From CAVTSA01 sp963790575 (GTDB lineage: Bacteria; Chloroflexota; Dormibacteria; Dormibacterales; Dormibacteraceae), in NCBI GenBank assembly GCA_963790575.1, contig CAWBPD010000007.1:20119-84118 (forward strand): a stretch of 64,000 nt of DNA, given 5' to 3'. Position numbers and translations under genes: made by a program. The notes beneath the pieces were generated by a model. That model worked only from the letters and a program-made list of their open reading frames with translations, was not told the DNA's origin and did not search any database. Each line of letters starts with the position of its first letter. The stretch's first letter is position 1. Positions 50,705 through 59,870 of this stretch are shown one piece after another.

Positions 50705-51004
50705 TCAGGCGCGAGGGAACACGCGGGTCAGCGGCAGGCGTGTGGTCGGCTTTTGCAGCACCTCCAGGGAGGCGGCGTTCCAGCGCGCGAAGTGGGGCGT
50801 CTGGCCGTGAGCCTTGAACGCCTCCTCGTCCCGGTACACCTCATAGAAGTAGTAGGTGTCGGGGTCGGTCTGATCTTGCAGCACCTGGAAGTCGACACAC
50901 CCGGGTTCGTCGCGCACCGAGGAGACGGCGTCGTCCTCGACCACCTCGAGGAACTGCTGTCGCCGATCGGGTTTGACCTTCAACGTGACGAAGATGGCGT
51001 GCAT
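50705..51004 (-). CDS. YgiN-like antibiotic-biosynthesis-monooxygenase-domain protein
   Basis: A 99-residue single ABM domain: MHAIFVTLKVKPDRRQQFLEVVEDDAVSS, then EPGCVDFQVLQDQTDPDTYYFYEVYRDEEAFKAH, split here for clarity at about residues 30-75. The family forms dimers and acts on quinones or polyketides without cofactors; in bacteria YgiN-like forms are quinol monooxygenases. It is not of the MhuD haem-binding type, as Asn7/Trp66 are lacking. The ATG at 51022 is an alternative start. It is divergent from nurA. Confidence 0.82.
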   Translation of the reverse strand: MHAIFVTLKVKPDRRQQFLEVVEDDAVSSVRDEPGCVDFQVLQDQTDPDTYYFYEVYRDEEAFKAHGQTPHFARWNAASLEVLQKPTTRLPLTRVFPRA

Positions 51005-51080
51005 TTCCGCATGATCGCGCATCGGTGGTCCCCGAGAACGGGTTGACAGGTCCCGGGAGTTGGACGCATGGTGCATACGG

Positions 51081-52028
51081 ATGTTCGTTGAGGACTGGGC
51101 GGCGGCGTACGGCTCTCCCTACCTGGTGAAGGAGAGCGACGAAGCCGACCTGCGAGGGCGGCTGGTGGAAGACGGCGACCAACTGGTCCCCCACGCACCC
51201 GCGCCGGCGGACGGCCCGGCGGGTCCGATCGCGTTCGTTGACGGCGTGCGACGCGGGGAGGCCGCACTGTCAGACCTGAACTCCCGCACGGGCGGTCTGG
51301 CGCGGGCGGTCGCCGGGACCCACGCGTGCGGTGCCGTCGTCGGGGAACCGGGTGGAGCGCTCACCTTCGATGAGGTCCGGGTGAGCCGGATGCTGATCTG
51401 GGGCTCGGGCCTTCACCGCGAGCTGGCGCCGGTGAAGGGCGGCTGGGAGTGGACCGCCCGCTCCATCGACGACGACGCCCCCGACGCACCGCTGCAGGAG
51501 CTCCAGCGCCGCATGCGCCAGGAGGAGGGCCGGCTGGCCGCGGACCAGGCGACCCGGGGACGCGTCGTGGTCCTCGACGGGCCCCTCTCCTTCCCGCGCG
51601 GGCTCGACCTCCCGGTGGTGGGGTACGTCAAGACCCACTACCGGATGCTCCTGCCGCCGGAGCAGCACCGGCACATCGCCGATCTGAAACCCATGGAGCG
51701 CACCTCGATCTTCAGCCTCGGTCACGAGCGCTACTCGTGTTACCTGCGGCTGGTTCCCTCCACGCGCCTCTCCGGCCCCTGGTCAGGGATCGTGCGGCTC
51801 GAGATCCCGCAGTCGACCGGCCTGCGGGTCGCGATCCAGACCATGGACCGGGTCGCCGCCCTGATCCCTCACTACGCCGGCGTCCCGCACCGCGACCCCC
51901 GGGCGCCTCAGAATCTGCAGCCGGTGGGCGCACTCGAGCGTGAGCTGCGACACCGGATGGGAGACGCCGGCCTGGCCTACCGCGCGGTCAGGACCGCGGT
52001 CGCCCAGAGCCTCCAGGAGGTGTCCTGA
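51081..52028 (+). CDS. nurA: NurA-like 5'-3' nuclease
   Basis: A 315-residue NurA-domain nuclease. The manganese-binding acidic positions fit: Asp54 in IAFVDGVRRG, an acidic position near 150-155, Asp166 in VVLDGPLSFP, followed by VVGYVKTHYR, and a C-terminal VAALIPHYAG region. In archaea NurA binds the HerA ring and resects DNA ends. The next gene is HerA and overlaps by 1 nt (TGATG). The start at MFVEDWAAAYG (51081) is preferred; an ATG at 51060 would add 7 residues. Confidence 0.82.
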   Translation: MFVEDWAAAYGSPYLVKESDEADLRGRLVEDGDQLVPHAPAPADGPAGPIAFVDGVRRGEAALSDLNSRTGGLARAVAGTHACGAVVGEPGGALTFDEVRVSRMLIWGSGLHRELAPVKGGWEWTARSIDDDAPDAPLQELQRRMRQEEGRLAADQATRGRVVVLDGPLSFPRGLDLPVVGYVKTHYRMLLPPEQHRHIADLKPMERTSIFSLGHERYSCYLRLVPSTRLSGPWSGIVRLEIPQSTGLRVAIQTMDRVAALIPHYAGVPHRDPRAPQNLQPVGALERELRHRMGDAGLAYRAVRTAVAQSLQEVS

Positions 52029-53803
52029 TGACGGAACGAGTGGGACTCGTCGACGGCTCGGTGGAGGCGTCCACCCGGCGCTTTTCGGTGGTGCTCGACG
52101 ACGACGCGGTGGTCCAGCTGGACGACCTGGTGGCGACCACCCAGACGCTGCCGGACGGCCGGTTGGTGACGCACTACGGGATCGTGGTCGAGGGGACGAG
52201 CTCGATCGAGGGGGCGGAGCTCGCCTCCGACACCGGCCGGATCGCCTGGGAGAAAACCATGCCCGGCGTCACCTCGCGGCGCGTCGAGGTGCAGATTCTC
52301 CGGACCACGCCCGAGCTGTGGCTGGCGCCGTCGCCGGGGGCACCGGTCGCGCCGGCGGCGGGTGAGCACCGTGAGCGGGCGCTGTTCCTGGATCAGATGG
52401 AGCGAGCGTTCGGCGTCGGGGTCGACCAGTCCGGGCAGCCGGTGTTCGCCGACTTCGCCTTCATGAACGGAGAGAAGGGAGGCCACGTCTCGATCTCCGG
52501 CATCTCCGGCGTGGCCACCAAGACCACCTACGCCCTCTTTCTGCTCTACATGCTGTTCGAGACCGAGCAGGGTCGCAGGATGCTGGGGGCCGAGGCCGCC
52601 AACACCAAGGCCCTGGTCTTCAACGTCAAGGGGGAGGACCTGCTCCACCTGGACCGTGCCAACGCGCGATTCGCCGCCCACCCCGAGGCGCGCTCGCAGT
52701 GGGAGGCGCTGGGAGTGGGCGACCCAGGCCGGTTCGAGGGCGTCCACCTCTTCGCCCCCCGCTCGCCACAGAGTCGGGAGGGCGTGCTCGCGGTGGACGT
52801 GCACACCCGCGAAGCCCGGGACGTCGAGCCCTTCGCCTGGTCGCCGGAGGAGTTCATCCGCGGAGGGCTGCTGCGGTTCTGCCTGACCGATGTCGACGAC
52901 GCCCGCAACCAGCTCTCATTCGTGGAGCAGCGCGTGCGGGTGCAGCTGGTGCGATGGGCGTATCCGCTCGAGAACGAGCCCGGCGCGGTGGTCATGTGCC
53001 CGCCGGCCGCCGACACCTCGTTCAACGTCGACCGGCTGTTGCGGGAGCGGCGCCCGGGCCGGCTGGCCCAGGAAGGGGTGCCGGTCCGGAACTTCGCCGA
53101 CCTGGTCGACTTCCTGACCACCAAGCTGGCGCCGGAGGCCGACCTCGAGGACCCGGCGTGGAGCGCCGGGGTGCAGGCGGGCACCAGGCTCGCCTTCGTG
53201 CGCCGCCTCTACGCCGAGATGCCGCGTCTCGGGCACCTGGTCGCCCTGGGGTGCCGGCCACCGGTGCTGGAGAAGCACGTCACGGTGGTCGACATCCACT
53301 CCCTCCACGAGGACGCCCAGCGCTTCGTGGTGGGGGCGCTGCTGAGTGAGATCTTCGACGCCAAGCAAGGCCAGGGCCGGGAGCCGCTCCGGTTCATCGT
53401 GCTGGACGAGCTGAACAAGTACGCGCCGCGGCAGGGCACGAGCCCGCTCAAGGACCTGATGATCGACATCTCGGCCCGGGGTCGGAGCCTCGGCGTCCTG
53501 CTGATCGGCGCGCAGCAGTCGATCGGCAACGTGGCGCCCGAGATCTTCACCAACGCCGCCTTGAAGGTGGCGGGACGGCTGGACGCGGGGGAGGCGGACC
53601 AGTACCGATTCCTGTCCGCCCAGCTGCGAGAGCGCGCGGCTCGGTTCCTGCCCGGCACCATGGTGCTCGACCAGCCTTTGATCCCGGCGCCCATCCCGCT
53701 GCGGTTCCCCTTCCCCGGGTTTGCCACCAACGTCGGCGAGGATGCGGGCCTCAGCCCGGAGGCGGAGGCGGCGGCCGCCGAGGAGGTGTGGGAGCGCCTG
53801 TGA
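52028..53803 (+). CDS. herA: HerA-like hexameric DNA translocase
   Basis: A 591-residue HerA/FtsK-superfamily ATPase. An N-terminal beta-rich HAS-like domain (about 1-100) precedes the ATPase: Walker A GISGVATKTT (158-167, Ala-Thr before the Lys instead of the usual Gly/Ser-Gly), Walker B RFIVLDELNKYAP (about 456-468), and the arginine-bearing SARGRSLGVLLIGAQQSIGNVAPEI segment near 485-505. In HerA-NurA the ring feeds DNA to the nuclease. The last residues (FPGFATNVGED) may dock NurA. The gene overlaps nurA by 1 nt and sbcD by 4 nt, so equal expression is likely. Confidence 0.9.
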   Translation: MTERVGLVDGSVEASTRRFSVVLDDDAVVQLDDLVATTQTLPDGRLVTHYGIVVEGTSSIEGAELASDTGRIAWEKTMPGVTSRRVEVQILRTTPELWLAPSPGAPVAPAAGEHRERALFLDQMERAFGVGVDQSGQPVFADFAFMNGEKGGHVSISGISGVATKTTYALFLLYMLFETEQGRRMLGAEAANTKALVFNVKGEDLLHLDRANARFAAHPEARSQWEALGVGDPGRFEGVHLFAPRSPQSREGVLAVDVHTREARDVEPFAWSPEEFIRGGLLRFCLTDVDDARNQLSFVEQRVRVQLVRWAYPLENEPGAVVMCPPAADTSFNVDRLLRERRPGRLAQEGVPVRNFADLVDFLTTKLAPEADLEDPAWSAGVQAGTRLAFVRRLYAEMPRLGHLVALGCRPPVLEKHVTVVDIHSLHEDAQRFVVGALLSEIFDAKQGQGREPLRFIVLDELNKYAPRQGTSPLKDLMIDISARGRSLGVLLIGAQQSIGNVAPEIFTNAALKVAGRLDAGEADQYRFLSAQLRERAARFLPGTMVLDQPLIPAPIPLRFPFPGFATNVGEDAGLSPEAEAAAAEEVWERL

Positions 53804-55038
53804 GACTGCTCCACGTCTCCGACTGGCACCTCGGGCGCTCCACCTACAACGTCTCCCGGGCGTCCGACCACGAGCGGGTGCTGGCGGAGATCGTGGATCT
53901 GGCGCGTGAGACCAGGCCGCACCTCATCGTCCACAGCGGCGACGTCTGGGACGTGGTGCGCCCCGCCTACACCGACCTGGAGCGGGGGCTGGACGCGTTG
54001 AAGGAGCTGGGCGCCGTGGCGCCGACGGTGGTTCTGCTGGGGAATCACGACTCGCCGCACCTGTTCGACCTCCTGCAGGGGATCGTCGGGCAGGAGTACG
54101 GGCTCACGTTCGTGTCGCGCGCCCGGCGTCCCTCCGCCGGCGGCATCCTGGAGTTTCCCGGCGAGGGCGACGAGGTGATCCGGCTGGCGCCGCTGCCCTT
54201 CGTCCACCAGAACCGCATGATCGACGACGTCGAGGACCCGGCGACCTGGAACACGGAGTACGCGGACCGGGTGCAGCGGATCGTGGACGCGCTCGGCGCC
54301 GGGCTCCAGGAGGGATACGACCCGTCGCGGCACATCCTGCTCTTCGCGGCGCATCTCCATGTGACGGGGGCGAGCTTCTCGGCGACCAGCCAGCGGCCGC
54401 TCACGATCACCGACTCCTACGCGACCCGGGTCGAGCGGATCCCGGCGGTCACCTATGGCGCCTACGGCCACATCCACCGCCCACAGCCGCTTCCCGGCAC
54501 CCGCCTCGCCTGGTACGCCGGCTCGCCGATGGCGCTGGACTTCGGCGAGGAGGGGGAGACCAAGGTCGCGCTGACGGTCGACGCCTCACCGGGGCGCCCG
54601 GCGCGCGTCGAGCAGCACGAGCTCCGCGGAAGCCGTCCCCTGCGCCGGCTGGAGGGGACGCTGGAGCAGCTGCGCGCGGTCGCGCCCGAGGTTGGAGAGG
54701 CGCTGTGCCTGGTCACCGTCCACACGGAGAAGCCCATCCCGGATCTCACCGACCTGGTCATGGAGATGCTCCCGGAGGCGACGGTTCTCCAGGTGAGCGA
54801 GCAGTCGTCCCGGCAAGAGCTGAAGGTTCTGCGTGCCCGCGAGGCGAGCGACACCTCGGAGCCGACGCTGGCCGAACTCTTCACCGAGTACGTGGGAGAG
54901 GTGGGCACGGGCGCCGGCGACGCCGAGGCGGTGGTCGAACTCTTCCAGCGTTCGATCGGCTCGCTCTCCCACGACGAGGAGATCGCGTTTCCGGAGGTCG
55001 ACACCATGCGCCGCCCGGTCGCGCGGGAGGAACCATGA
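53800..55038 (+). CDS. sbcD: Mre11/SbcD DNA double-strand-break nuclease
   Basis: A 412-residue calcineurin-type nuclease. All phosphoesterase motifs are present: HVSDWHLGR (5-13), HSGDVWD, LGNHDSP, FAAHLH and GHIHRPQ. The capping and Rad50-binding part follows (RRLEGTLEQL, AREASDTSEPTLAELFTEYVG near the C-terminus). With SbcC it cuts hairpins and trims DNA ends in a metal- and ATP-dependent way. The GTG at 53800 overlaps the HerA stop (GTGA), fixing the start four residues after an ATG at 53788. Confidence 0.95.
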   Translation: MRLLHVSDWHLGRSTYNVSRASDHERVLAEIVDLARETRPHLIVHSGDVWDVVRPAYTDLERGLDALKELGAVAPTVVLLGNHDSPHLFDLLQGIVGQEYGLTFVSRARRPSAGGILEFPGEGDEVIRLAPLPFVHQNRMIDDVEDPATWNTEYADRVQRIVDALGAGLQEGYDPSRHILLFAAHLHVTGASFSATSQRPLTITDSYATRVERIPAVTYGAYGHIHRPQPLPGTRLAWYAGSPMALDFGEEGETKVALTVDASPGRPARVEQHELRGSRPLRRLEGTLEQLRAVAPEVGEALCLVTVHTEKPIPDLTDLVMEMLPEATVLQVSEQSSRQELKVLRAREASDTSEPTLAELFTEYVGEVGTGAGDAEAVVELFQRSIGSLSHDEEIAFPEVDTMRRPVAREEP

Positions 55039-58037
55039 GGCCGCGTCGTCTTTGGATGCAAGGGCTGCGTAGCTATCGCCAGCCGGTCGAGGTCGACTTC
55101 ACCGAAGGCGGCTTGCTCGCGATCGTCGGTGATACGGGGGCGGGGAAGTCGTCGATCTTGGAGGCGATCACGTACGCGCTCTACAACGCGACCACCTGGG
55201 ACCAGCGGAACGTCAAAGCGTTGATCTCCGACGGGATGCAGACGATGGTCGTGGAGCTGGTGTTCGACGCCGACGGCCACACCTACCGCGTCCGCCGCTC
55301 CACCTCGGTGGGCCCCTCTCCTCCCTCCGTCCATCTGCTGACCTGCGTCGACGACCCGGACCTGCTGCGCGTCGACGGTGAGGCCGCCGTCGCCGCCGAA
55401 ATAAAGCGGCTGGTCGGCCTCGACTACGCCGGATTCAAGGCGGCGGTGGTCCTGCCGCAGGGCCAGTTCGACCGCCTTCTGCACGCCACGGCCGGCCAGC
55501 GAACGGAGCTCCTGAAGGGCATCTTCCGGCTCGAGGACCTCGATCGCGTGCGCCTGGCGGCGGCCGAGGCGCGGGATGGCGCGCAGGAGTTGTGGTTCGA
55601 GCTCCGCACTCAGCGCTCCCAACTGCGCGCCGATCCGGTGGCTGACTTCGCGCAGGCGGAAGCGGACGCCGCGCGTCACGGGCAGCGGGTTACGGCGCTG
55701 AGCTTGGTAGAAGACCAGGTCCGGGCCCACACCGAGGCCGAACGGACGTTCACCGCGGAGGCGGAGCGGCTGCGGGGGGTGGCCGACCTGGTGGCGAAGG
55801 CCAACCTGTCGCAGGCTGCCGTTCTGCACGCGCTGGGACGGGTCGACGCGGAGATCGCCGAGCAAATCTGCGAGTTGACGCGCGAACGCGACGGGTGGGC
55901 GGAGCGGAACCAGGCGGCGGCCGCGGAGTTGGCGACCGCGGAGCGGGAAGGTCGGTCGATGGCTGCCCTCAACCGCGTCTGCACGTGTCTCGAACGAGCC
56001 CGCCAGTGCGAGCGCGAGGCACGCACCCGGCGAACCGAGCTTGAGGAGTGGCAGCGCAAGTCGGCGTCAGCGCTCAAACGCGCCGCCCATCTCGGCCGCT
56101 CCGTGCCCCAGCTGGAGGCGCAGGTGGCGGAGCAGGCGAAGCTCGCGGACGCTGCGCGTGAGGCGTGCGAGTCGGCACAACGAAGCTTGCAGGAGTACGC
56201 GAACCAGGTCCGGCAGATCCGAGACGAAGCCCGGCGGCTGGAGCGCGAGATCGAACGCCGCGATCGGCTCCGTGCGGAGTGGAGCCGGCAGCGGGACCGC
56301 GAGCTGCCTGCACTGGAACGCGCTCATGGTGACGCCCAGCGCCAGATGCACGAGGCGGAGAAGTTGCTGGAATCACTCCAGCGAGAGCATGCGGCCCACC
56401 TGGCGGCGGCCGGCCTGCACGCTGGTGATCCGTGTCCGGTCTGCGAGCGTGCGCTTCCGGAGGGGTGGACGGCGCCGCCGGCCGGCGATCTCGAGCAGGC
56501 ACGGTCGACCCTGACCCAGGCCAGGCGCGACGCCGAGGTCGCGACCAAGCAGCTGGCCGCGCTCTCGTCGGCGCTGGAGGAGAAGGAGCGGTCGCTGCAA
56601 GAGATGGACCGCCTCCTCGATGAGCAGACCCGAATTGCCGAGAGCCACACCGCTGAATTGCGGGCGGTGGCCCCGGAGTTCGACGCCAGGCGCACCGACG
56701 CGGATGGCCTCGACGGCTACCGCGCGGTCGTTGCCGGCACCCGGGACGATGCCGAGCACGCGACCAAGGCTCTCACTGCGACGCGAGAGCTGCTCGCGTG
56801 GGCGCAATCCGACCTCGCGGCCGCGATCCGCGAGCGTGCCGCGTGCGACGAGCAGATCGCCTCACTCCAGGAGCGAGTGACCAGATGCGAGCACGACGCG
56901 GACGAGGCACTCGCTCCAGTGCCTGCACGTCTCCGGCCCGATCGTGCGGCCTCGGATCCATTTGCTCCGGCGCTGGAGCGGGTGGCGGAGGAGCTGAGAG
57001 CCGTGGAGCGTCTGGAGGCCGAGCGCTCCGATGCGAGAAACCATCTCGATCGCCTCGGCCTGGAGGTTCGGAAGGCGGAGGACCGGCGGGCCCGCGAGGT
57101 GCAACAGCCCGCCCGGCAGGCGGTGCACAACGTCGCGCTCCTGCTCCAGCGGCTGCGCGACGCCGCGCCCGACCTGGACGGCATCCATCTCGAAGACCTC
57201 TCCCCAGATGCAGGCCTCCAGGGTCAGACGGCGTGGGCGACCACAATCGAGTCCCGCGCCGCGGCCGGTGTCAGCCGGCTGCAGGAGCGTGCCGCGAAGT
57301 CGGCTGAGTGCAGTGCCGAGGCCAGGCACGCCAGGCAGGCCGCGCTCTCGGATGCCGGCTTCGGGCAGGAAGAGGGGCTCCACAACGCGCTGCGGGCCGC
57401 CCGGGTCGACCAGGCCATGGCCCAGCGCGTCGCCGACGAAGCCCGGGCCCAGATCGAACCCGCCTCCGAGTTGGATCGGGCCATCGAGAGCGGCAGCGAC
57501 ATCGTCGCCAACCTGGGGGAGCTGGCACGGCTCCTCACCGACGGCAGGTTCGTCAGCTACGTGGTCGGCCGCCGCCAGCGCGTGTTGCTGGAGCTGGCGT
57601 CGGACATCCTGCTGTCCGTCACTGGCGACCGGTACGGCTTCACCGAGAAGTTCGAGATCGTGGACACGATTTCGAACCAGACGCGCCCGGCGAAGACCCT
57701 CTCGGGCGGTGAGACCTTCCTCGCCAGCCTGTCGCTCGCCCTTGGGTTGGTCGAGATGGCGGCCCGGGCCGGAGGCAAACTCGATGCCTTGTTCCTCGAC
57801 GAAGGTTTCGGCAGCCTCGACGTGAACGCGCTCGAGTTCGCGATGTCGGCATTGGAGCGCCGCGCCTCGCAGGGCAAGTTGGTGTGCGTGATCAGTCACA
57901 TCAAGGCGGTCGCCGAGCGGATCGAGCGGGTGCTGCTCGTCACGCGGACGCCGCGGGGCAGCGAGGTGAGGGTCGCGGACCGTTCTGAACGCGCGGCGCT
58001 GGTCGAGGACGAGCTGGAGGCGGGGCTGCTGCAGTGA
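55035..58037 (+). CDS. sbcC: Rad50/SbcC coiled-coil ATPase
   Basis: A 1000-residue SMC-like ATPase. Walker A is IVGDTGAGKSSILEA (about 30-43), the Q-loop region LPQGQFDRLL, two long coiled-coil arms joined by the zinc hook DPCPVCERALP (about residue 465), the ABC signature LSGGETFLASLSLAL and Walker B DALFLDEGFGSLD, ending with the switch His in CVISHIKAVAERI. It partners SbcD. It is the last gene of the nurA-herA-sbcD-sbcC operon (4-nt ATGA overlap). Its length is usual for SbcC. Confidence 0.95.
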   Translation: MRPRRLWMQGLRSYRQPVEVDFTEGGLLAIVGDTGAGKSSILEAITYALYNATTWDQRNVKALISDGMQTMVVELVFDADGHTYRVRRSTSVGPSPPSVHLLTCVDDPDLLRVDGEAAVAAEIKRLVGLDYAGFKAAVVLPQGQFDRLLHATAGQRTELLKGIFRLEDLDRVRLAAAEARDGAQELWFELRTQRSQLRADPVADFAQAEADAARHGQRVTALSLVEDQVRAHTEAERTFTAEAERLRGVADLVAKANLSQAAVLHALGRVDAEIAEQICELTRERDGWAERNQAAAAELATAEREGRSMAALNRVCTCLERARQCEREARTRRTELEEWQRKSASALKRAAHLGRSVPQLEAQVAEQAKLADAAREACESAQRSLQEYANQVRQIRDEARRLEREIERRDRLRAEWSRQRDRELPALERAHGDAQRQMHEAEKLLESLQREHAAHLAAAGLHAGDPCPVCERALPEGWTAPPAGDLEQARSTLTQARRDAEVATKQLAALSSALEEKERSLQEMDRLLDEQTRIAESHTAELRAVAPEFDARRTDADGLDGYRAVVAGTRDDAEHATKALTATRELLAWAQSDLAAAIRERAACDEQIASLQERVTRCEHDADEALAPVPARLRPDRAASDPFAPALERVAEELRAVERLEAERSDARNHLDRLGLEVRKAEDRRAREVQQPARQAVHNVALLLQRLRDAAPDLDGIHLEDLSPDAGLQGQTAWATTIESRAAAGVSRLQERAAKSAECSAEARHARQAALSDAGFGQEEGLHNALRAARVDQAMAQRVADEARAQIEPASELDRAIESGSDIVANLGELARLLTDGRFVSYVVGRRQRVLLELASDILLSVTGDRYGFTEKFEIVDTISNQTRPAKTLSGGETFLASLSLALGLVEMAARAGGKLDALFLDEGFGSLDVNALEFAMSALERRASQGKLVCVISHIKAVAERIERVLLVTRTPRGSEVRVADRSERAALVEDELEAGLLQ

Positions 58038-58222
58038 GCGGTGTGGGTCCCCGACTGCCGGCAACAGGGGCTCCGCACGACGGGTTCGCGGCCGGTCCTT
58101 GGTCTGCCGCGCCGGAGCCTGGCCGGGCCACCACTCACCGCGAGATGCTGGTTCGGTTCAAACGTGACTCAGCTCGCTCACGGTGTGCCAGGAGCACCGG
58201 GAAAAGGTCCTGTTAATGTCCG

Positions 58223-58234
58223 GAACATACGTTT
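58223..58234. promoter_or_regulatory. LexA-type SOS box upstream of the HNH gene
   Basis: GAACATACGTTT matches the Gram-positive/actinobacterial SOS consensus GAACRNRYGTTY at every position. It ends 9 nt before the inferred -10 box TAGAAT (58244-58249), so LexA bound here would block RNA polymerase. Confidence 0.6.
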
Positions 58235-58243
58235 GTCATCTGG

Positions 58244-58249
58244 TAGAAT
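58244..58249 (+). promoter_or_regulatory. Putative -10 box (TAGAAT) of the HNH gene
   Basis: TAGAAT lies 6 nt before the ATG at 58256; leaderless transcript inferred. The rest of 58038-58255 holds no gene. Confidence 0.55.
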
Positions 58250-58255
58250 TGGTGC

Positions 58256-59566
58256 ATGTTGGCGGAGGTTCCGGAGAGCACCGAGAAGGTCTGGCTGGGG
58301 TCTGACGACGAGGACCTGAAGCGGCTTCTCCGCGATCTCCAGCAGGTCGACCTCCCCGAGCACCCGCTGAAGGCCTGGGGGCGGCTCCAGCTCCTCCACC
58401 GGATCAAGAACTGCATCTCCGCGATCGAGCTCGACCACATCAAGGTTTTGAAGCAGATCGAGAAAGGCGATCCGTACGGCGTCGCCAACGCCGCCGACTG
58501 GCTCGCCCAGTCCATGCACATGCGGCCGAATGCCGCCTACGCCAAGGTCTGCACCGCCTGCGAGCTGGAGGAGTTCCCGGCTCTGGACCAGGCGGTCCAC
58601 GCCGGCGAGGTCTCGCCCGAGGCCACCACCGTCATCCTCCAGACCCTGCGCCGGGTCCGCCGGCACCTCAGCGATGAGGACGCGGTCGGCGTGGAGTCGG
58701 AGATGCTGCTCGCGGCCCGGGAGATGGACCACGCCCAGCTCCGAGCCTATGGCTCCAAGCTCTTCCACCTCCTCGACCGGCAGGCTCATAACGAAGTGCT
58801 GCGGGAGGAGCGGGAGCGCCGCTTCTTCGACCTCAGGCGGCGCGTCGACGGCTGGTTCACGTGCAACGGCGAGCTGGACCCGGAGGGTGGCACCTTCCTC
58901 CAGACCGCGCTCAAAGCGATCGCCGCCGAAGACAAGCGGGGCCTGCCCTCGGACGACGGCCGCACTCCCGGCCAGGCCCGTGCCGACGCGCTGGCGGAGC
59001 TGGCTGAGCACCGCCTGGCGTGCGGCGACCTCCCCGAGCACGGGCAGGAGAAGCCGCACCTGACCATCGTCGCCAGCGCCGAGTCGCTGCGCGGTGAGCC
59101 GGGCTCACCTGCACCCCAGATCGATTGGGGGACGCCGGTCTCGGGCGAGACAGCGAAGCGCATCGCCTGCGACGCGATCGCCCGCATCGCGGTGGTCGGA
59201 GACCGGGGCGACGGGGTGGTCGACGTGCTGCACATGGGAAGGGGGTTCCGCACCACCACGGTGGCGCAGCGCAAGGCCCTGGACCTGCAGGACGGCGGCT
59301 GCCTCTGGTGCGGCCGGCATCCCAAAGATTGCAGGCCCCATCACTGGGACGCCTGGAGCCAGGGCGGCCCGACCGACCATGAAAACCTTGGGCTTGTTTG
59401 CCCCCGTCACCATTTTGCGCTCCACGAGGGCGGCTACCGGACCGCCGAGGTGACGCCCGATCGGGTGGTCATCCTGCGACCGGACGGCACCGAGTGGGCC
59501 ACGGTTCCACGCCACCGCTGGCGCCGGGTCCGCATCCGGGACGCTACCGCTTCGAGCGCGGACTAG
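58256..59566 (+). CDS. DUF222/13E12-type HNH endonuclease
   Basis: A 436-residue protein: an N-terminal helical DUF222 domain (about 30-330, with ADWLAQSMHMRPNAAYAKV and GGTFLQTALKAIAAEDKR) and a C-terminal HNH motif: CLWCGRHPKDCRPHHWDAW, then GGPTDHENLGLVCPRHHFALH (about 350-395), with the Cys pairs of the zinc-binding subtype. In mycobacteria members of this repeat family are DNA-damage inducible; here a LexA-type box lies upstream. The family is multi-copy and may be selfish or involved in damage response. It follows sbcC by 218 bp. Confidence 0.9.
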   Translation: MLAEVPESTEKVWLGSDDEDLKRLLRDLQQVDLPEHPLKAWGRLQLLHRIKNCISAIELDHIKVLKQIEKGDPYGVANAADWLAQSMHMRPNAAYAKVCTACELEEFPALDQAVHAGEVSPEATTVILQTLRRVRRHLSDEDAVGVESEMLLAAREMDHAQLRAYGSKLFHLLDRQAHNEVLREERERRFFDLRRRVDGWFTCNGELDPEGGTFLQTALKAIAAEDKRGLPSDDGRTPGQARADALAELAEHRLACGDLPEHGQEKPHLTIVASAESLRGEPGSPAPQIDWGTPVSGETAKRIACDAIARIAVVGDRGDGVVDVLHMGRGFRTTTVAQRKALDLQDGGCLWCGRHPKDCRPHHWDAWSQGGPTDHENLGLVCPRHHFALHEGGYRTAEVTPDRVVILRPDGTEWATVPRHRWRRVRIRDATASSAD

Positions 59567-59717
59567 CCGAAGAGAACCGGCGCTCTGTACTTCCGTGGGA
59601 TCAGGCTGCCTGTCCGGGTAGTGCCGGGGTCAGGCCGCCAAGGCTTCGACGCGGGCGTTGGAGAGGTCGTGAACGAGGCCCACCCTCAGCCCGGCGCGGC
59701 GCACTACGATCACCCGC

Positions 59718-59870
59718 ATGCCGGCACGCCTGGAGGACCTGAAGCCGGGGACGGCCGTCCGCGGGGTGATGGCCGAGGGCCCGGTGACCGTGGTCCAGAC
59801 GGAGTGGCACGGCCCCGACGTGCTGACCCTCACCTATCGCTCACGCGGGGGAAACCTGGGCGCCCGCTGA
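59718..59870 (+). CDS. 50-residue fragment: N-terminus of a helicase-like protein
   Basis: ATG 59718 to TGA 59868-59870. The peptide MPARLEDLKPGTAVRG, then GPVTVVQTEWHGPDVLTLTYRS, resembles the start of large SNF2/DEAD helicases of defence-type loci that begin RLEDLxPG. The helicase body is absent. The sequence changes right at the stop into the fragment below, so a large deletion is likely. Confidence 0.5.
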   Translation: MPARLEDLKPGTAVRGVMAEGPVTVVQTEWHGPDVLTLTYRSRGGNLGAR

